DNA from: Mycolicibacterium stellerae
GTDB lineage: Bacteria > Actinomycetota > Actinomycetes > Mycobacteriales > Mycobacteriaceae
Assembly (NCBI RefSeq): GCF_003719305.1
Contig: NZ_RARC01000028.1
Span: 1 to 64,000, forward strand
Direction of reading: 5' to 3'
Length of the DNA stretch: 64,000 bases
In this document: positions 44,264 to 52,768 of the stretch, one piece after another
Layout of the letters: every line of letters starts with the position of its first letter
How positions within the stretch are numbered: position 1 is the stretch's first letter
Made by a program: the position numbers and the translations under genes
The notes under the pieces: generated by a model
Database searches by the model: none
The model's input: the letters and a program-made list of their open reading frames with translations, nothing else
What the model was told of the DNA's origin: nothing

Positions 44264-45127
44264 CTAGCCTTCGCCGCGTGGCACCACGATGACGGGGGAG
44301 TCCGTGCCTGCGAGGATGCGGGCCGCGGTCGAGCCGAGAAAGATCCGTCGCGGCGCCGCAAACCGGCTGGAGCCCACCACCAAGACGTCGGTGTCGGCCC
44401 AGTTCAGTTTCTTCATGGCCGATTCCAGCGTAAGGCCGTCGGCGACGAGCGACTCGATCTCGGGGGCGTCGGGCAACGCGCGCGCGGCCAGCACGAGGTT
44501 TTCTTCGGCGGCCGCGATCTGAATTTCGCGGACCTCCCTGGCGCTGTCGGCCTCGGCCAGGTTCTCGGCCGACACCAACGACACCATCCGGATGGGCAGG
44601 TTGGCCGCGCTGGCCAGGGTGATGGCGAACGGCAACGGGTTGTCGTCGCCCGGTCGGGTCGGCACGGCTGCGGTGACCGCGGTGACGGTGTCCGGCGGGT
44701 CTTCGTGATAGCCGCGAGGCGCCAGCGCGACGGGGATCGGCGAGGCGTGCAGCAGGGCGCCGGTCACCGAGCCGATGACGTGGCCGCCGAAGATGCCGTC
44801 GCGGGCGCCGCCGATGACTATCAGATCCGAGCTCTTCTCCTCTGCGAACGCGATCAGCGATTCGGCGAAGGACTCCCCGACGAGCACCGTGGAGTTGGCG
44901 TTCACGCCCCGGTCTGCCAGGGCGCCGATCGCCAGCGATACCCACTCCTCGCCGCGGTTGACGAGCAGCCGCTGATACTCGGCACGGCCGGGATGGCCGT
45001 CCGGCATCTCCTGACGGACGACGAGGACGACGTCGACCTCGGCATCGAAGGTCCTGGCGAGCGCGCTTGCCAGTGCGACGCCGTCGTCGCCGGTGGGAGT
45101 CGCCAGGTATCCGACGGTCAGATGCAT
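44264..45127 (-). CDS. Universal stress protein family, tandem domains
   Basis: 287 residues, paralogue of the protein at 4698-5579: both open with GYLATP and end VGSSRFAAPRRIFLGSTAAR-like. GGARDGIFGGHVIGSVTGAL is a degenerate ATP site. AGGAG lies before the ATG. Between an aldehyde dehydrogenase and an APC permease; on the same strand as and 30 bp after the permease, so probably co-transcribed with it. Function unknown. Confidence 0.87.
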   Translation of the reverse strand: MHLTVGYLATPTGDDGVALASALARTFDAEVDVVLVVRQEMPDGHPGRAEYQRLLVNRGEEWVSLAIGALADRGVNANSTVLVGESFAESLIAFAEEKSSDLIVIGGARDGIFGGHVIGSVTGALLHASPIPVALAPRGYHEDPPDTVTAVTAAVPTRPGDDNPLPFAITLASAANLPIRMVSLVSAENLAEADSAREVREIQIAAAEENLVLAARALPDAPEIESLVADGLTLESAMKKLNWADTDVLVVGSSRFAAPRRIFLGSTAARILAGTDSPVIVVPRGEG

Positions 45128-45157
45128 TGCTGCTCCTGTGATTTCGTTCGCGACTCG

Positions 45158-46663
45158 TTAGAAGACATCTGGGACTTTGACTTCGGTGTTGGCGTTGAGC
45201 GTCTCGCCGCGGAAGAACCGCTTGGTGCCGAACGCGAAGCAGGCCAACATCAACGGGATGCCGAGCACGAGCATTCCGACGCCGAGTACGAAGACTCCGC
45301 CGATCGGACCGAACGCGGTGTAGCCGTAGTCGGGCGCGAGCATGTCCTTGGCGCTGATTCCGAAGGCTAGCGCCATCGCGATGCCGCCCAGTAGCGGAAA
45401 GATCCCGCGGAAGAACAGGTTTCGTGCCGAGGAAAGGGTCTTGCGGAAGTACCAGACGCACGCGAACGCGGTGATGCCGTAGTAGAACGCCACCGCAAGC
45501 CCCAGCGAGGCGACGGAGTCGGCGAGCGCGTTCTCCGAAAGGAACGACAACACCAGGTAGAAGAACAGTGCCGCGCACCCCATCACGATGGTGCCGAAGG
45601 CGGGTGTCATGTAGCGGGGGTGCACGACTGAGAACCGCTTCGGTATCGCCTCGTACACCGCCATCGAAAGGGTTCCGCGTGCGGTCGGCAGAATGGTCGT
45701 CTGGGTGGACGACAGCCCCGACACCGAAACCGTCAACAGCAGCAGAGACGCGGCGAGGGTGCCCGCGACCGGCTCACCGAGGACGGTGAGGACATCGTCG
45801 GTGTTCATCGCGTTGTTGAGACCGATACCCACCTCGCCGAACCCGGAGAACGACTGGACGGCGTAAGCCACCAACACGTATGTGCAGACCAGGATCAGCG
45901 TGGTGATGACGGCGGCGATGCCCGGGGTGCGCCCGGGATCCTTCGTCTCCTCGCCGACGGCAAGACAGGCGTCCCACCCCCAGTAGATGAAGATGCACAG
46001 GATGATGGCCTGGGCGATCGAGGAGATATCGAGCCCGCTCGGCCACAGCCACGAGAGCTGCGGCGAGATCGCCTGCGCGCCCGCGGTGCCCGCGAAGACC
46101 CGGACCAGCGCGATGATGCTGACGATGATCAGCACGCCGAACTGGACCGCGATCAGCACATTCTGGACCCGCTCGGAGACCACGATGCCGCGGGCGGACA
46201 GCAGCGTCATGGCGATGATGAAGAAGGAACCGAGCAGCACCTTGGCCAACAGACTGTCCGCCAGGTCGTCGAGACCGAGGAACTTAAACAGGTAGATCGC
46301 GGCGACCTCGGCGACGTTGGCCAGCACGATGATCGCCGAGACGGCGAGGCCCCAGCCGCCGATCCACCCGATCCATGGGCCGAATGCTTTGCTGGCCCAG
46401 GTGAATGTGGTGCCACAGTCGGGGGTGTCCTGTGCCAGCTCCTTGTATGCGAAGGCGACGAGCAGCATCGGAATGAAGGCGAGCACGAACATCGACGGCG
46501 CCTTTTCGCCGACGGCCAGCACGACGTAGCCAAGCGTGGCGGCGAGGCTGTAGGCCGGTGCAACGGCAGCGAGTCCGATGACCACGTTCCCCACCAGGCC
46601 GATGGCGCCTGCCTGCAGGCCCTTGTCTCCGACTAACGGTGCCTCAGGTTCCTTAATTGCCAT
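45158..46663 (-). CDS. APC-superfamily amino acid/polyamine permease
   Basis: 501 residues with about 12-13 membrane segments. GLQAGAIGLVGNVVIGLAAV, then PAYSLAATLGYVVLAVGEKA, is the opening of the APC (YjeH/PotE-like) group. IFIYWGWDACLAVGEETKDP is the conserved cytoplasmic loop. Different subfamily from the permease at 41350. It probably imports an amine or amino acid. ATG 46663 is preferred since TATATT lies six bases upstream. Confidence 0.9.
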   Translation of the reverse strand: MAIKEPEAPLVGDKGLQAGAIGLVGNVVIGLAAVAPAYSLAATLGYVVLAVGEKAPSMFVLAFIPMLLVAFAYKELAQDTPDCGTTFTWASKAFGPWIGWIGGWGLAVSAIIVLANVAEVAAIYLFKFLGLDDLADSLLAKVLLGSFFIIAMTLLSARGIVVSERVQNVLIAVQFGVLIIVSIIALVRVFAGTAGAQAISPQLSWLWPSGLDISSIAQAIILCIFIYWGWDACLAVGEETKDPGRTPGIAAVITTLILVCTYVLVAYAVQSFSGFGEVGIGLNNAMNTDDVLTVLGEPVAGTLAASLLLLTVSVSGLSSTQTTILPTARGTLSMAVYEAIPKRFSVVHPRYMTPAFGTIVMGCAALFFYLVLSFLSENALADSVASLGLAVAFYYGITAFACVWYFRKTLSSARNLFFRGIFPLLGGIAMALAFGISAKDMLAPDYGYTAFGPIGGVFVLGVGMLVLGIPLMLACFAFGTKRFFRGETLNANTEVKVPDVF

Positions 46664-46669
46664 TGCCGC

Positions 46670-46675
46670 AATATA
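46670..46675 (-). promoter_or_regulatory. Probable -10 element of the APC permease gene, leaderless
   Basis: TATATT on the minus strand lies six bases before the ATG at 46663. No ribosome binding site at normal distance. The remaining stretch to the sigJ start (about 245 bp) holds nothing else recognisable. Confidence 0.45.
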
Positions 46676-46918
46676 CGGTCCTGGCACCCTCCTGGCTGGC
46701 TAGTGCGAAATTCCTGTTAAATCGCCCTGCCAGCAACCGCGTCACACCGCCTGCCGGGCCCGATCAATGCGCGCAGCCCGCCCTAACGGAAATGCGGTTT
46801 CAGTTGTCTGAGCTTCGTTGGACAATGAAATTCGTTTTCACAGCTGCTTCAGGGCGCTGATCTAGTTGTGCGCTTGCCGGCCAACTTCTGTGAATTCCTG
46901 GCGATTACGCTGGGCGGT

Positions 46919-47824
46919 GTGAGCTCCGGGATCGACGAATTCTCCGACCTGCGCACACATCTGGTGGCCGTGGCGTATCGGCTCACGGGCACGTTCGCCG
47001 ATGCCGAAGACGCCGTCCAGGATTCCTGGCTGCGGTGGAATGGCTTGGGCGCCAAGCGAAGTGAGATCTCTGATCTGCGGGCGTGGCTGACGACCGTGGT
47101 CAGCAGGCTGTGCCTGGACCGGCTGCGCTCGGCGGCTCACCGGCGAGAGACGTACCTCGGCGAGTGGCTACCCGAACCGGTGGTCACGGAGTTGGATGGC
47201 AACGATCCGCTCGCGCTGGTGGTGGCAGGCGAGGACGCTCGATTCGCCGCGATGGTCGTTCTGGAGCGGTTGACGCCGGATCAGCGGGTGGCGTTCGTCT
47301 TGCACGACGGCTTCGCGGTGCCGTTCGGCGAAATCGCCTCGGTGCTCGGGGTCAGCGATGCGACGGCACGGCAGTTGGCTTCTCGTGCGCGGCGGGCGGT
47401 CGCGTCGCCTGCGCCCGTGCCCGACGACACCCACAACGAAGTCGCCGGCGCCCTGATGGCGGCCCTCGCCGAGGGTGACATGAATGCCGTTGTGCGCCTG
47501 CTACATCCGGAGGTGACGTTCACCGGGGATTCCAATCGCAGGGCGCCGACGGCCGCGCGCGTCATCCACGGACCGGACAAGGTCGCGCGGTTTTTGTTCG
47601 GTCTGGCGAATCGCTACGGGCCGAATTTCCTCGCGACCGCTCAGCTGGCTCTTGTCAATGGCCAGCTCGGCAGCTACACCCCTGGCGTGCCCGCCGGCGA
47701 CGGCTACCCGGAGATGATGCCGCGGGTGACGGCAATTACCGTGCGCGACGGAAAGGTCTGCGCCATATGGGATATCGCGAATCCCGACAAGTTCACTGGT
47801 TCGCCTCTCGGGCGTCCTCAGTAG
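46919..47824 (+). CDS. sigJ: ECF RNA polymerase sigma factor SigJ (ECF41 group)
   Basis: 301 residues. Region 2 spans FSDLRTHLVAVAYRLTGTFA with DAEDAVQDSWLRW. The linker has the ECF41 mark WLPEPV. Region 4 is LTPDQRVAFVLHDGFAVPFG with IASVLGVSDATARQLASRAR. A SnoaL-like C-terminal domain follows, ending in VRDGKVCAIWDIANPDKF, with the NPDK signature known to tune ECF41 activity. No anti-sigma gene is present, as usual for ECF41. GTG 46919 aligns with the M. tuberculosis start; a longer GTG start at 46868 is open. Its 3' end overlaps the convergent AhpD-like partner by 32 bp. Confidence 0.92.
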   Translation: MSSGIDEFSDLRTHLVAVAYRLTGTFADAEDAVQDSWLRWNGLGAKRSEISDLRAWLTTVVSRLCLDRLRSAAHRRETYLGEWLPEPVVTELDGNDPLALVVAGEDARFAAMVVLERLTPDQRVAFVLHDGFAVPFGEIASVLGVSDATARQLASRARRAVASPAPVPDDTHNEVAGALMAALAEGDMNAVVRLLHPEVTFTGDSNRRAPTAARVIHGPDKVARFLFGLANRYGPNFLATAQLALVNGQLGSYTPGVPAGDGYPEMMPRVTAITVRDGKVCAIWDIANPDKFTGSPLGRPQ

Positions 47825-48395
47825 CCCATGGCACCCGGCAGGCGTCGCCGGAGCCGAAGCCCTGCTCGGTGATGCCGAGCGCCGAGTACATCCTGGCCCG
47901 CATGTTCTCCACACCGACCTGGTAGGTCAGCTCGATCACGCCGTCGTCGCCGAAGCGTCGGCGTAGGTCGTCGACCTGTTCGTCGGTGATGGTGTGCGGA
48001 TCGGTCGTCATGGCGTTGGCGTAGCCGATGGCGGCCCGCTCGTCGTCGGTGAAAAGCGGAGAGGTTGCGTAGTTGTCGATGTCCTTGAGTCGCTCGACGT
48101 CGAGCCCCTCGAGGCGGATCAGCATCGAGCCGAAGTCGACGCACCACGAGCATCCGACGGTGCGTGCGGTCCAGAACACCGCAAGCTCGCGCACGCTGAC
48201 GGGGAGCTTCTTGGAACCCGACTGCAGCAGCATCTCGTGCACGGCGTTGGCCATCAACAGCCGCGGGTGGTGCGCGGCGACGGTGAACGGCTCGGGCACC
48301 TCGCCGAACCTGCGCTTGGCGAACTTGTACATCAGCCGCGTCAGCAGCGATGCCTGCTGGGGCGGCAGGGGAGCGATACGCGTTTTCTGTGTCAT
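47793..48395 (-). CDS. Carboxymuconolactone decarboxylase/AhpD-like protein, probable SigJ target
   Basis: 200 residues of the AhpD-like helical family. VGCSWCVDFGSMLIRLEG (about 83-100) has the redox CxxC and a conserved acidic residue nearby. ECF41 sigma genes characteristically lie next to a carboxymuconolactone decarboxylase, oxidoreductase or epimerase gene that they transcribe. The upstream region has an exact ECF41 promoter. ATG 48395 would be at or within a few bases of the transcript start. Substrate unknown; peroxide reduction is possible. Confidence 0.88.
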   Translation of the reverse strand: MTQKTRIAPLPPQQASLLTRLMYKFAKRRFGEVPEPFTVAAHHPRLLMANAVHEMLLQSGSKKLPVSVRELAVFWTARTVGCSWCVDFGSMLIRLEGLDVERLKDIDNYATSPLFTDDERAAIGYANAMTTDPHTITDEQVDDLRRRFGDDGVIELTYQVGVENMRARMYSALGITEQGFGSGDACRVPWATEDAREANQ

Positions 48396-48403
48396 GTCAG
48401 TTA

Positions 48404-48430
48404 GACGAGACGGCCTGCGATTGTGTGACA
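48404..48430 (-). promoter_or_regulatory. ECF41 (SigJ) promoter, TGTCACA-N16-CGTC
   Basis: On the minus strand TGTCACA (48430-48424), 16 bases, CGTC (48407-48404). This is the ECF41 consensus as I recall it, with exact spacing. The start codon is eight bases after CGTC, so the leader is very short or absent. Confidence 0.75.
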
Positions 48431-48500
48431 GCTCCACACGCGAAACTGCGGGAGATCGCCATTTGCGCTCGTTCGGCGATCTGCCCGCAGTTTCGGAGCT
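48430..48500. repeat. Palindromic intergenic repeat, copy 1
   Basis: GAAACTGCGGG-GATCGCC on the left (48442-48460) pairs with GGCGATCTGCCCGCAGTTTC on the right (48475-48494), with an outer AGCTCC/GGAGCT pair. It lies downstream of the repeat lipoprotein gene and has a diverged copy at 49041-49094. A terminator function is likely. Confidence 0.7.
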
Positions 48501-48539
48501 AAGCGCGGCTAGCTACGGCTTAGCCACGGCGGCCAGGAA

Positions 48540-48959
48540 TCAGGGGACGCTGACGCAGGTGCTGCCAACGCATGCACCGGCACCGCCCGGCCCCGCTCCG
48601 GCGCCCGCACCCGGCACGCCTGCGGTCGCTCCGCCCGGCCCGGCTCCGGCACCCGCGCCGCCTGCACCCGCTTCTGCCCCGCCCGGCCCGGCGCCGGCGC
48701 CCGCACCCGGCACGCCTGCGGTCGCCCCGCCCGGTCCGGCACCCGCGCCGGGAGCGCCAGGTGCCGGTGCCTCGGTGCCCGCAGGCGCCGAGGTTGTGAC
48801 CGTTGTGGTTGCCGTGCTCGAAGTGGTCGACGTTGTCGAGGATGTGCTGCTCTCGTCACTTTTTTCGCCACCGCCACATGCGGTCAGCGTGGTCGCGACC
48901 ACGGCGGCAGCAATCCCTGCAGTGACGGAGAAACGACGAAAGATCAAGCGGTCATTCAT
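48540..48959 (-). CDS. Lipoprotein with Gly/Pro/Ala repeat tail
   Basis: 139 residues. A signal peptide (FRRFSVTAGIAAAVVATTL) ends in the lipobox LTAC (Cys about 28), so the mature protein is lipidated on the outer face of the membrane. A Ser/Thr-rich stretch (about 34-58) is followed by tandem repeats of AGAGPGGATAGVPGAG type (about 65-128). It ends with CVGSTCVSVP, two cysteines that could form a disulfide. The low-complexity region may span the cell wall and present the Cys loop. No function is known to me. Flanked on both sides by copies of one palindromic repeat. Confidence 0.75.
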   Translation of the reverse strand: MNDRLIFRRFSVTAGIAAAVVATTLTACGGGEKSDESSTSSTTSTTSSTATTTVTTSAPAGTEAPAPGAPGAGAGPGGATAGVPGAGAGAGPGGAEAGAGGAGAGAGPGGATAGVPGAGAGAGPGGAGACVGSTCVSVP

Positions 48960-49040
48960 GGTTTAGTCTCGGTTTCTGTGAGTGAGCTACCTAGCAAAAG
49001 CTGGGCTACCCACTCGTCTGCAAAACCAATCGCCGTCGCC

Positions 49041-49094
49041 GAGACTGCGGGCAGATCGCGTTCTGCGCCGTTCCGGCGATCTGTCAGCAGTTTC
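49041..49094. repeat. Palindromic intergenic repeat, copy 2
   Basis: GAGACTGCGGGCAGATCGC (49041-49059) pairs imperfectly with GGCGATCTGTCAGCAGTTTC (49075-49094). The loop TTCTGCGCCGTTCC is similar to that of copy 1 in the same orientation. It follows the sdhB stop by 19 bp and probably ends the sdh transcript. Confidence 0.7.
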
Positions 49095-49112
49095 GAGCAC
49101 CTAGACGAGCGC

Positions 49113-49892
49113 CTAGCGCGCGAACATCAGCGCGCGCTTGACCTCCTGGATCGCCTGCGTGACCTGGATCCCGCGCGGGCAGGACTCCGTGCAGTTGAAC
49201 GTGGTGCGACAGCGCCAGACGCCGTCGACCTCGTTGAGGATGTCGAGGCGCTCGGCGGCGGCCTCATCGCGGCTGTCGAAGATGAACCGGTGCGCGTTGA
49301 CGATCGCGGCGGGCCCGAAGTAGCTGCCCTCGCTCCAATAGATGGGGCAGCTGGTGGTGCAGCACGCGCACAGGATGCATTTGGTGGTGTCGTCGTAGCG
49401 GGCGCGGTCGGTGGGGCTCTGGATCCGCTCGCGGGTCGGCGGATTGCCACTGGCGATCAGGTACGGCTTGACGGCACGGTAGGCGTCGAAGAACGGCTCC
49501 ATGTTCACCACGAGGTCCTTCTCCACCGGTAGGCCGCGGATCGGTTCGATGGTGATCGTCAACTTCTTGTCCGATTTCTTCGGCAGCATGTCGCGCATCA
49601 GCACCTTGCACGCCAGCCGGTTGACGCCGTTGATGCGCATGGCGTCCGAGCCGCACACGCCGTGCGCACACGACCGCCGGAACGTCAGCGTGCCGTCGAG
49701 ATACCACTTGACGTAGTGCAGCAGGTTCAACATCCGGTCCGACGGCAGGCACGGCACCCGGAAGCTCTGCCAGCCTGCGGCGTCGGGGTTCTCGGGGTTG
49801 AAGCGGGCGATCTTGAGCGTCACCATCACCGCGCCGTCGGGGATGGGCGGCAGCTCGGGGTCCCTCGTCTCGACGTCCGGCGCGATCGTCAT
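49113..49892 (-). CDS. sdhB: Succinate dehydrogenase iron-sulfur subunit
   Basis: 259 residues. The [2Fe-2S] ligands are in RSCAHGVCGSDAMRING with a fourth Cys in RLACKVL. CILCACCTTSCPIYW and CRTTFNCTESCPRGI hold the [4Fe-4S] and [3Fe-4S] clusters. It passes electrons from SdhA to the membrane subunits. Last gene of sdhCDAB, with ATG 49892 35 bp after sdhA. Confidence 0.96.
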   Translation of the reverse strand: MTIAPDVETRDPELPPIPDGAVMVTLKIARFNPENPDAAGWQSFRVPCLPSDRMLNLLHYVKWYLDGTLTFRRSCAHGVCGSDAMRINGVNRLACKVLMRDMLPKKSDKKLTITIEPIRGLPVEKDLVVNMEPFFDAYRAVKPYLIASGNPPTRERIQSPTDRARYDDTTKCILCACCTTSCPIYWSEGSYFGPAAIVNAHRFIFDSRDEAAAERLDILNEVDGVWRCRTTFNCTESCPRGIQVTQAIQEVKRALMFAR

Positions 49893-49926
49893 TCGTCCTC
49901 GCTCTTCGCGCAAGCGCGCATCATCG

Positions 49927-51681
49927 TCAGTACTTCCGTTCCATCGGCTCATACCTGGTCTGCACCACCGGCTTGTAGTCCAGCCGGACGTCGCTGCGCA
50001 GATCGTCGCCTTCCTTGTAGGCCATCGTGTGGCGCATGTAATTGGTGTCGTCGCGGTTGGGATAGTCCTCGCGGGCATGGCCGCCGCGGGACTCCTTGCG
50101 GTTCAGCGCGCCGACGACGGTGACCTCGGCCAGCTCGAGCAGCATGCCGAGCTCGATCGCTTCCAGCAGGTCACTGTTGAACCGTTTACCCTTGTCGTGC
50201 ACCGTGATTCGGGAATACCGTTCCTTGAGCGCATGGATGTCGGTTAGCGCCTGCTTCAGCGTCTCCTCGGTCCGAAACACCGCCGCGTTGTTGTCCATCG
50301 ACTGCTGCAGCGCGCCGCGGATGTCGGCGACGCGCTCGTTGCCGTGCTCGGAGAGGATGTCGCCGATCCAGTTGACCACCATGGATTCCGGGTTCTCCGG
50401 CAGATCGACGTGGTCGTGCCCCAGTGCGTAGTTGGCGGCCGCGATTCCTGCGCGACGGCCGAACACGTTGATGTCCAGCAGCGAGTTGGTGCCGAGCCGG
50501 TTGGCGCCGTGCACCGAGACACACGCGCATTCGCCCGCGGCGTACAGCCCTGCCACGACGTTGGTGTTGTCACGCAACACCTGGCCGTGCACGGTGGTCG
50601 GGATGCCGCCCATCACGTAGTGACAGGTCGGATAAACGGGCACCAGCTCCTTGACCGGGTCGACGCCGAGGTAGGTCCTGGCGAACTCGGTGATGTCGGG
50701 CAGCTTGGCCTCGAGAACGTCTGCGCCGAGGTGCCGCACGTCGATGTAGACGTAGTCCTTGTGCGGTCCGGCGCCGCGGCCCTCCAGCACCTCGAGCACC
50801 ATCGAGCGGGCCACGATGTCGCGCGGGGCGAGGTCGACGATGGTCGGCGCGTAGCGCTCCATGAAGCGCTCGCCCTCACCGTTGAGCAGCCGACCGCCCT
50901 CGCCGCGCACCGCCTCGGAAATCAGGATGCCAAGACCGGCGAGACCCGTCGGATGGAATTGGTGAAACTCCATGTCCTCCAACGGGAGTCCCTTGCGGAA
51001 CACGATGCCCAAGCCGTCGCCGGTGAGCGTGTGTGCGTTGGAGGTCGTCTTGTACATCCGGCCCGACCCACCGGTGGCGAACACGATCGCCTTGGCGCTG
51101 AAGACGTGGATGTCGCCGGTGGCCAGTTCGTAGGCGATGACGCCGGTCGCCACCGGCCCGCCGGGAGTTTCGGTCAGGCAGATGTCGAGCGCATAGAACT
51201 CGTTGAAGAACTCGACGTCGTGCTTGACGCAGTTCTGGTACAGGGTCTGCAGGATCATGTGGCCCGTGCGATCGGCGGCGTAGCAGGCGCGGCGTACCGG
51301 CGCCTTGCCGTGGTCGCGGGTGTGGCCGCCGAACCGACGCTGGTCGATGCGACCTTCCGGGGTGCGGTTGAACGGCATCCCCATCTTCTCGAGGTCGAGC
51401 ACCGCGTCGATGGCTTCCTTGCACATGATCTCGACGGCGTCCTGGTCGGCGAGGTAGTCGCCGCCCTTGACGGTGTCGAAGGTGTGCCACTCCCAGTTGT
51501 CCTCTTCGACATTGGCAAGGGCCGCGCACATGCCGCCCTGTGCTGCGCCGGTGTGACTGCGCGTCGGGTACAGCTTGGTCAGCACCGCGGTGCGGGCCCG
51601 CGGACCGGCCTCCACGGCGGCCCGCATGCCTGCGCCGCCTGCGCCGACGATGACGACGTCGTAGCGATGTTCAATGATCAT
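49927..51681 (-). CDS. sdhA: Succinate dehydrogenase flavoprotein subunit
   Basis: 584 residues. VVIVGAGGAGMRAAVEAG binds FAD; TRSHTGAAQGGM holds the covalent-FAD His. HTRDHGKAPVRRACYAADRT and the C-terminal RESRGGHAREDYPNRDD with catalytic Arg/His are typical. It oxidises succinate to fumarate on the inner face of the membrane, linking TCA and respiration. Matches Rv3318 (the Sdh2 type with two separate small anchors). Confidence 0.97.
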   Translation of the reverse strand: MIIEHRYDVVIVGAGGAGMRAAVEAGPRARTAVLTKLYPTRSHTGAAQGGMCAALANVEEDNWEWHTFDTVKGGDYLADQDAVEIMCKEAIDAVLDLEKMGMPFNRTPEGRIDQRRFGGHTRDHGKAPVRRACYAADRTGHMILQTLYQNCVKHDVEFFNEFYALDICLTETPGGPVATGVIAYELATGDIHVFSAKAIVFATGGSGRMYKTTSNAHTLTGDGLGIVFRKGLPLEDMEFHQFHPTGLAGLGILISEAVRGEGGRLLNGEGERFMERYAPTIVDLAPRDIVARSMVLEVLEGRGAGPHKDYVYIDVRHLGADVLEAKLPDITEFARTYLGVDPVKELVPVYPTCHYVMGGIPTTVHGQVLRDNTNVVAGLYAAGECACVSVHGANRLGTNSLLDINVFGRRAGIAAANYALGHDHVDLPENPESMVVNWIGDILSEHGNERVADIRGALQQSMDNNAAVFRTEETLKQALTDIHALKERYSRITVHDKGKRFNSDLLEAIELGMLLELAEVTVVGALNRKESRGGHAREDYPNRDDTNYMRHTMAYKEGDDLRSDVRLDYKPVVQTRYEPMERKY

Positions 51682-51705
51682 TGGAGCTCATGTTCCTTTG
51701 AAACC

Positions 51706-52176
51706 TCACGAGATGTTCGCGTCGAAGGTGACCAGGACGTAGCTGCCCAGCACCAACGTGAAGCCGGTCGCCAGCAACAACAGCGAATTCAGATAGAACT
51801 TTGTGACGTTCTTGCGGGCGTAGTCGCCGATGATGGTGCGCATGCCGTTGGCGCCGTGGATCATCGCCAGCCACAGCAGCGCCATGTCCCAGATCTGCCA
51901 GAACGGCGATGCCCAGCGCTGCGCGACGTAGTTGAAGTCGATGCGGTACACCCCGTCGTCCCACATCAGCATGATGAACAGGTGGCCGAGGGCGAGGAAG
52001 ACGAGCGCCACCCCGGAAAACCGCATGAACAGCCAGGCGTACTTCTCGAAGTAGGGGATACCCCTTGGCCGACGCGGCGCGCGCGGATGGTCCAGCGAGG
52101 CTGGACGGTCGTGCTCCTTCTCGGCAACCGGTGCGATCCGGCCTTCGCGGTGGTGGGGCGACCACGGCGCGCTCAC
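51706..52176 (-). CDS. sdhD: Succinate dehydrogenase hydrophobic anchor subunit
   Basis: 156 residues. A charged N-terminus of about 45 residues is followed by three membrane segments: WLFMRFSGVALVFLALGHLF, IWDMALLWLAMIHGANGM and FYLNSLLLLATGFTLVLGSYV. The conserved HGANGMR is a haem or quinone region. Start GTG overlaps the sdhC stop by 4 bp. Confidence 0.92.
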   Translation of the reverse strand: MSAPWSPHHREGRIAPVAEKEHDRPASLDHPRAPRRPRGIPYFEKYAWLFMRFSGVALVFLALGHLFIMLMWDDGVYRIDFNYVAQRWASPFWQIWDMALLWLAMIHGANGMRTIIGDYARKNVTKFYLNSLLLLATGFTLVLGSYVLVTFDANIS

Positions 52177-52589
52177 AGGAACCGCTCCGCCATGTGCATG
52201 CCCAGCACGCCGAGCGCCGGGATCATCACGGCCAGCCAGACCGCGGCCACGCCCCACAGCATCAGCCGCTGGTAGCGCGGGCCCTGCTGCCAGAAGTCGA
52301 TGAGGATGATCCGGATGCCGTTGAGGGCGTGGTACAGCACCGCGGCAACCAGCCCGATCTCCATCAAGCCCACGATCGGTGACTTGTAGGTGTCGACGAC
52401 TTCGTTGTAGGCCTGCGGGCTGACCCGGACCAGCGCGGTGTCGAGCACGTGCACGAAAAGGAAGAAGAAGATGGTGGCGCCGGTGATGCGGTGCAGCACC
52501 CAGGACCACATTCCCGGGTCGCCGCGATAAAGTGTGCGTCTGCGCGCCGGCTTCTCTCGCGGGGCCGCTATCTCCGTATTCGTACTCAT
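52173..52589 (-). CDS. sdhC: Succinate dehydrogenase cytochrome b556 subunit
   Basis: 138 residues. GDPGMWSWVLHRITGATIFF holds the SdhC signature (HRxTG), with FLFVHVLDTAL giving a haem-ligand His, then HALNGIRIILIDFW and a third segment. GGAGG lies five bases before ATG 52589. First gene of the sdh operon; the 179-bp gap to divergent cdd holds the two promoters, which I could not place with confidence. Confidence 0.93.
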   Translation of the reverse strand: MSTNTEIAAPREKPARRRTLYRGDPGMWSWVLHRITGATIFFFLFVHVLDTALVRVSPQAYNEVVDTYKSPIVGLMEIGLVAAVLYHALNGIRIILIDFWQQGPRYQRLMLWGVAAVWLAVMIPALGVLGMHMAERFL

Positions 52590-52768
52590 CGGGGCCTCCA
52601 ACGCTTCCTGTGGTCGGGGCGACTCTAAACCCATTTGTAGTAGCCAAAGCACTACCGTGTTAGCCGTTCGCAGGTGTTTGACCCCGAAATTAGGGTTACC
52701 TACATCACGCGCGGAGCCACGGGACGGAGAGTTCGGAATGCATTCAGTGCCCGGCTGGCGGTATTGAC

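Noticed and set aside
48570..48790. CRISPR-like or satellite repeat array
   Set aside because: The repeated bases are the in-frame Gly/Pro/Ala codons of a lipoprotein; there are no unique spacers or cas genes.
50344..52275. 643-codon open frame antisense to sdhA and sdhD
   Set aside because: It lies fully opposite strongly conserved sdh genes and has no domain; it is a shadow frame of GC-rich coding DNA.
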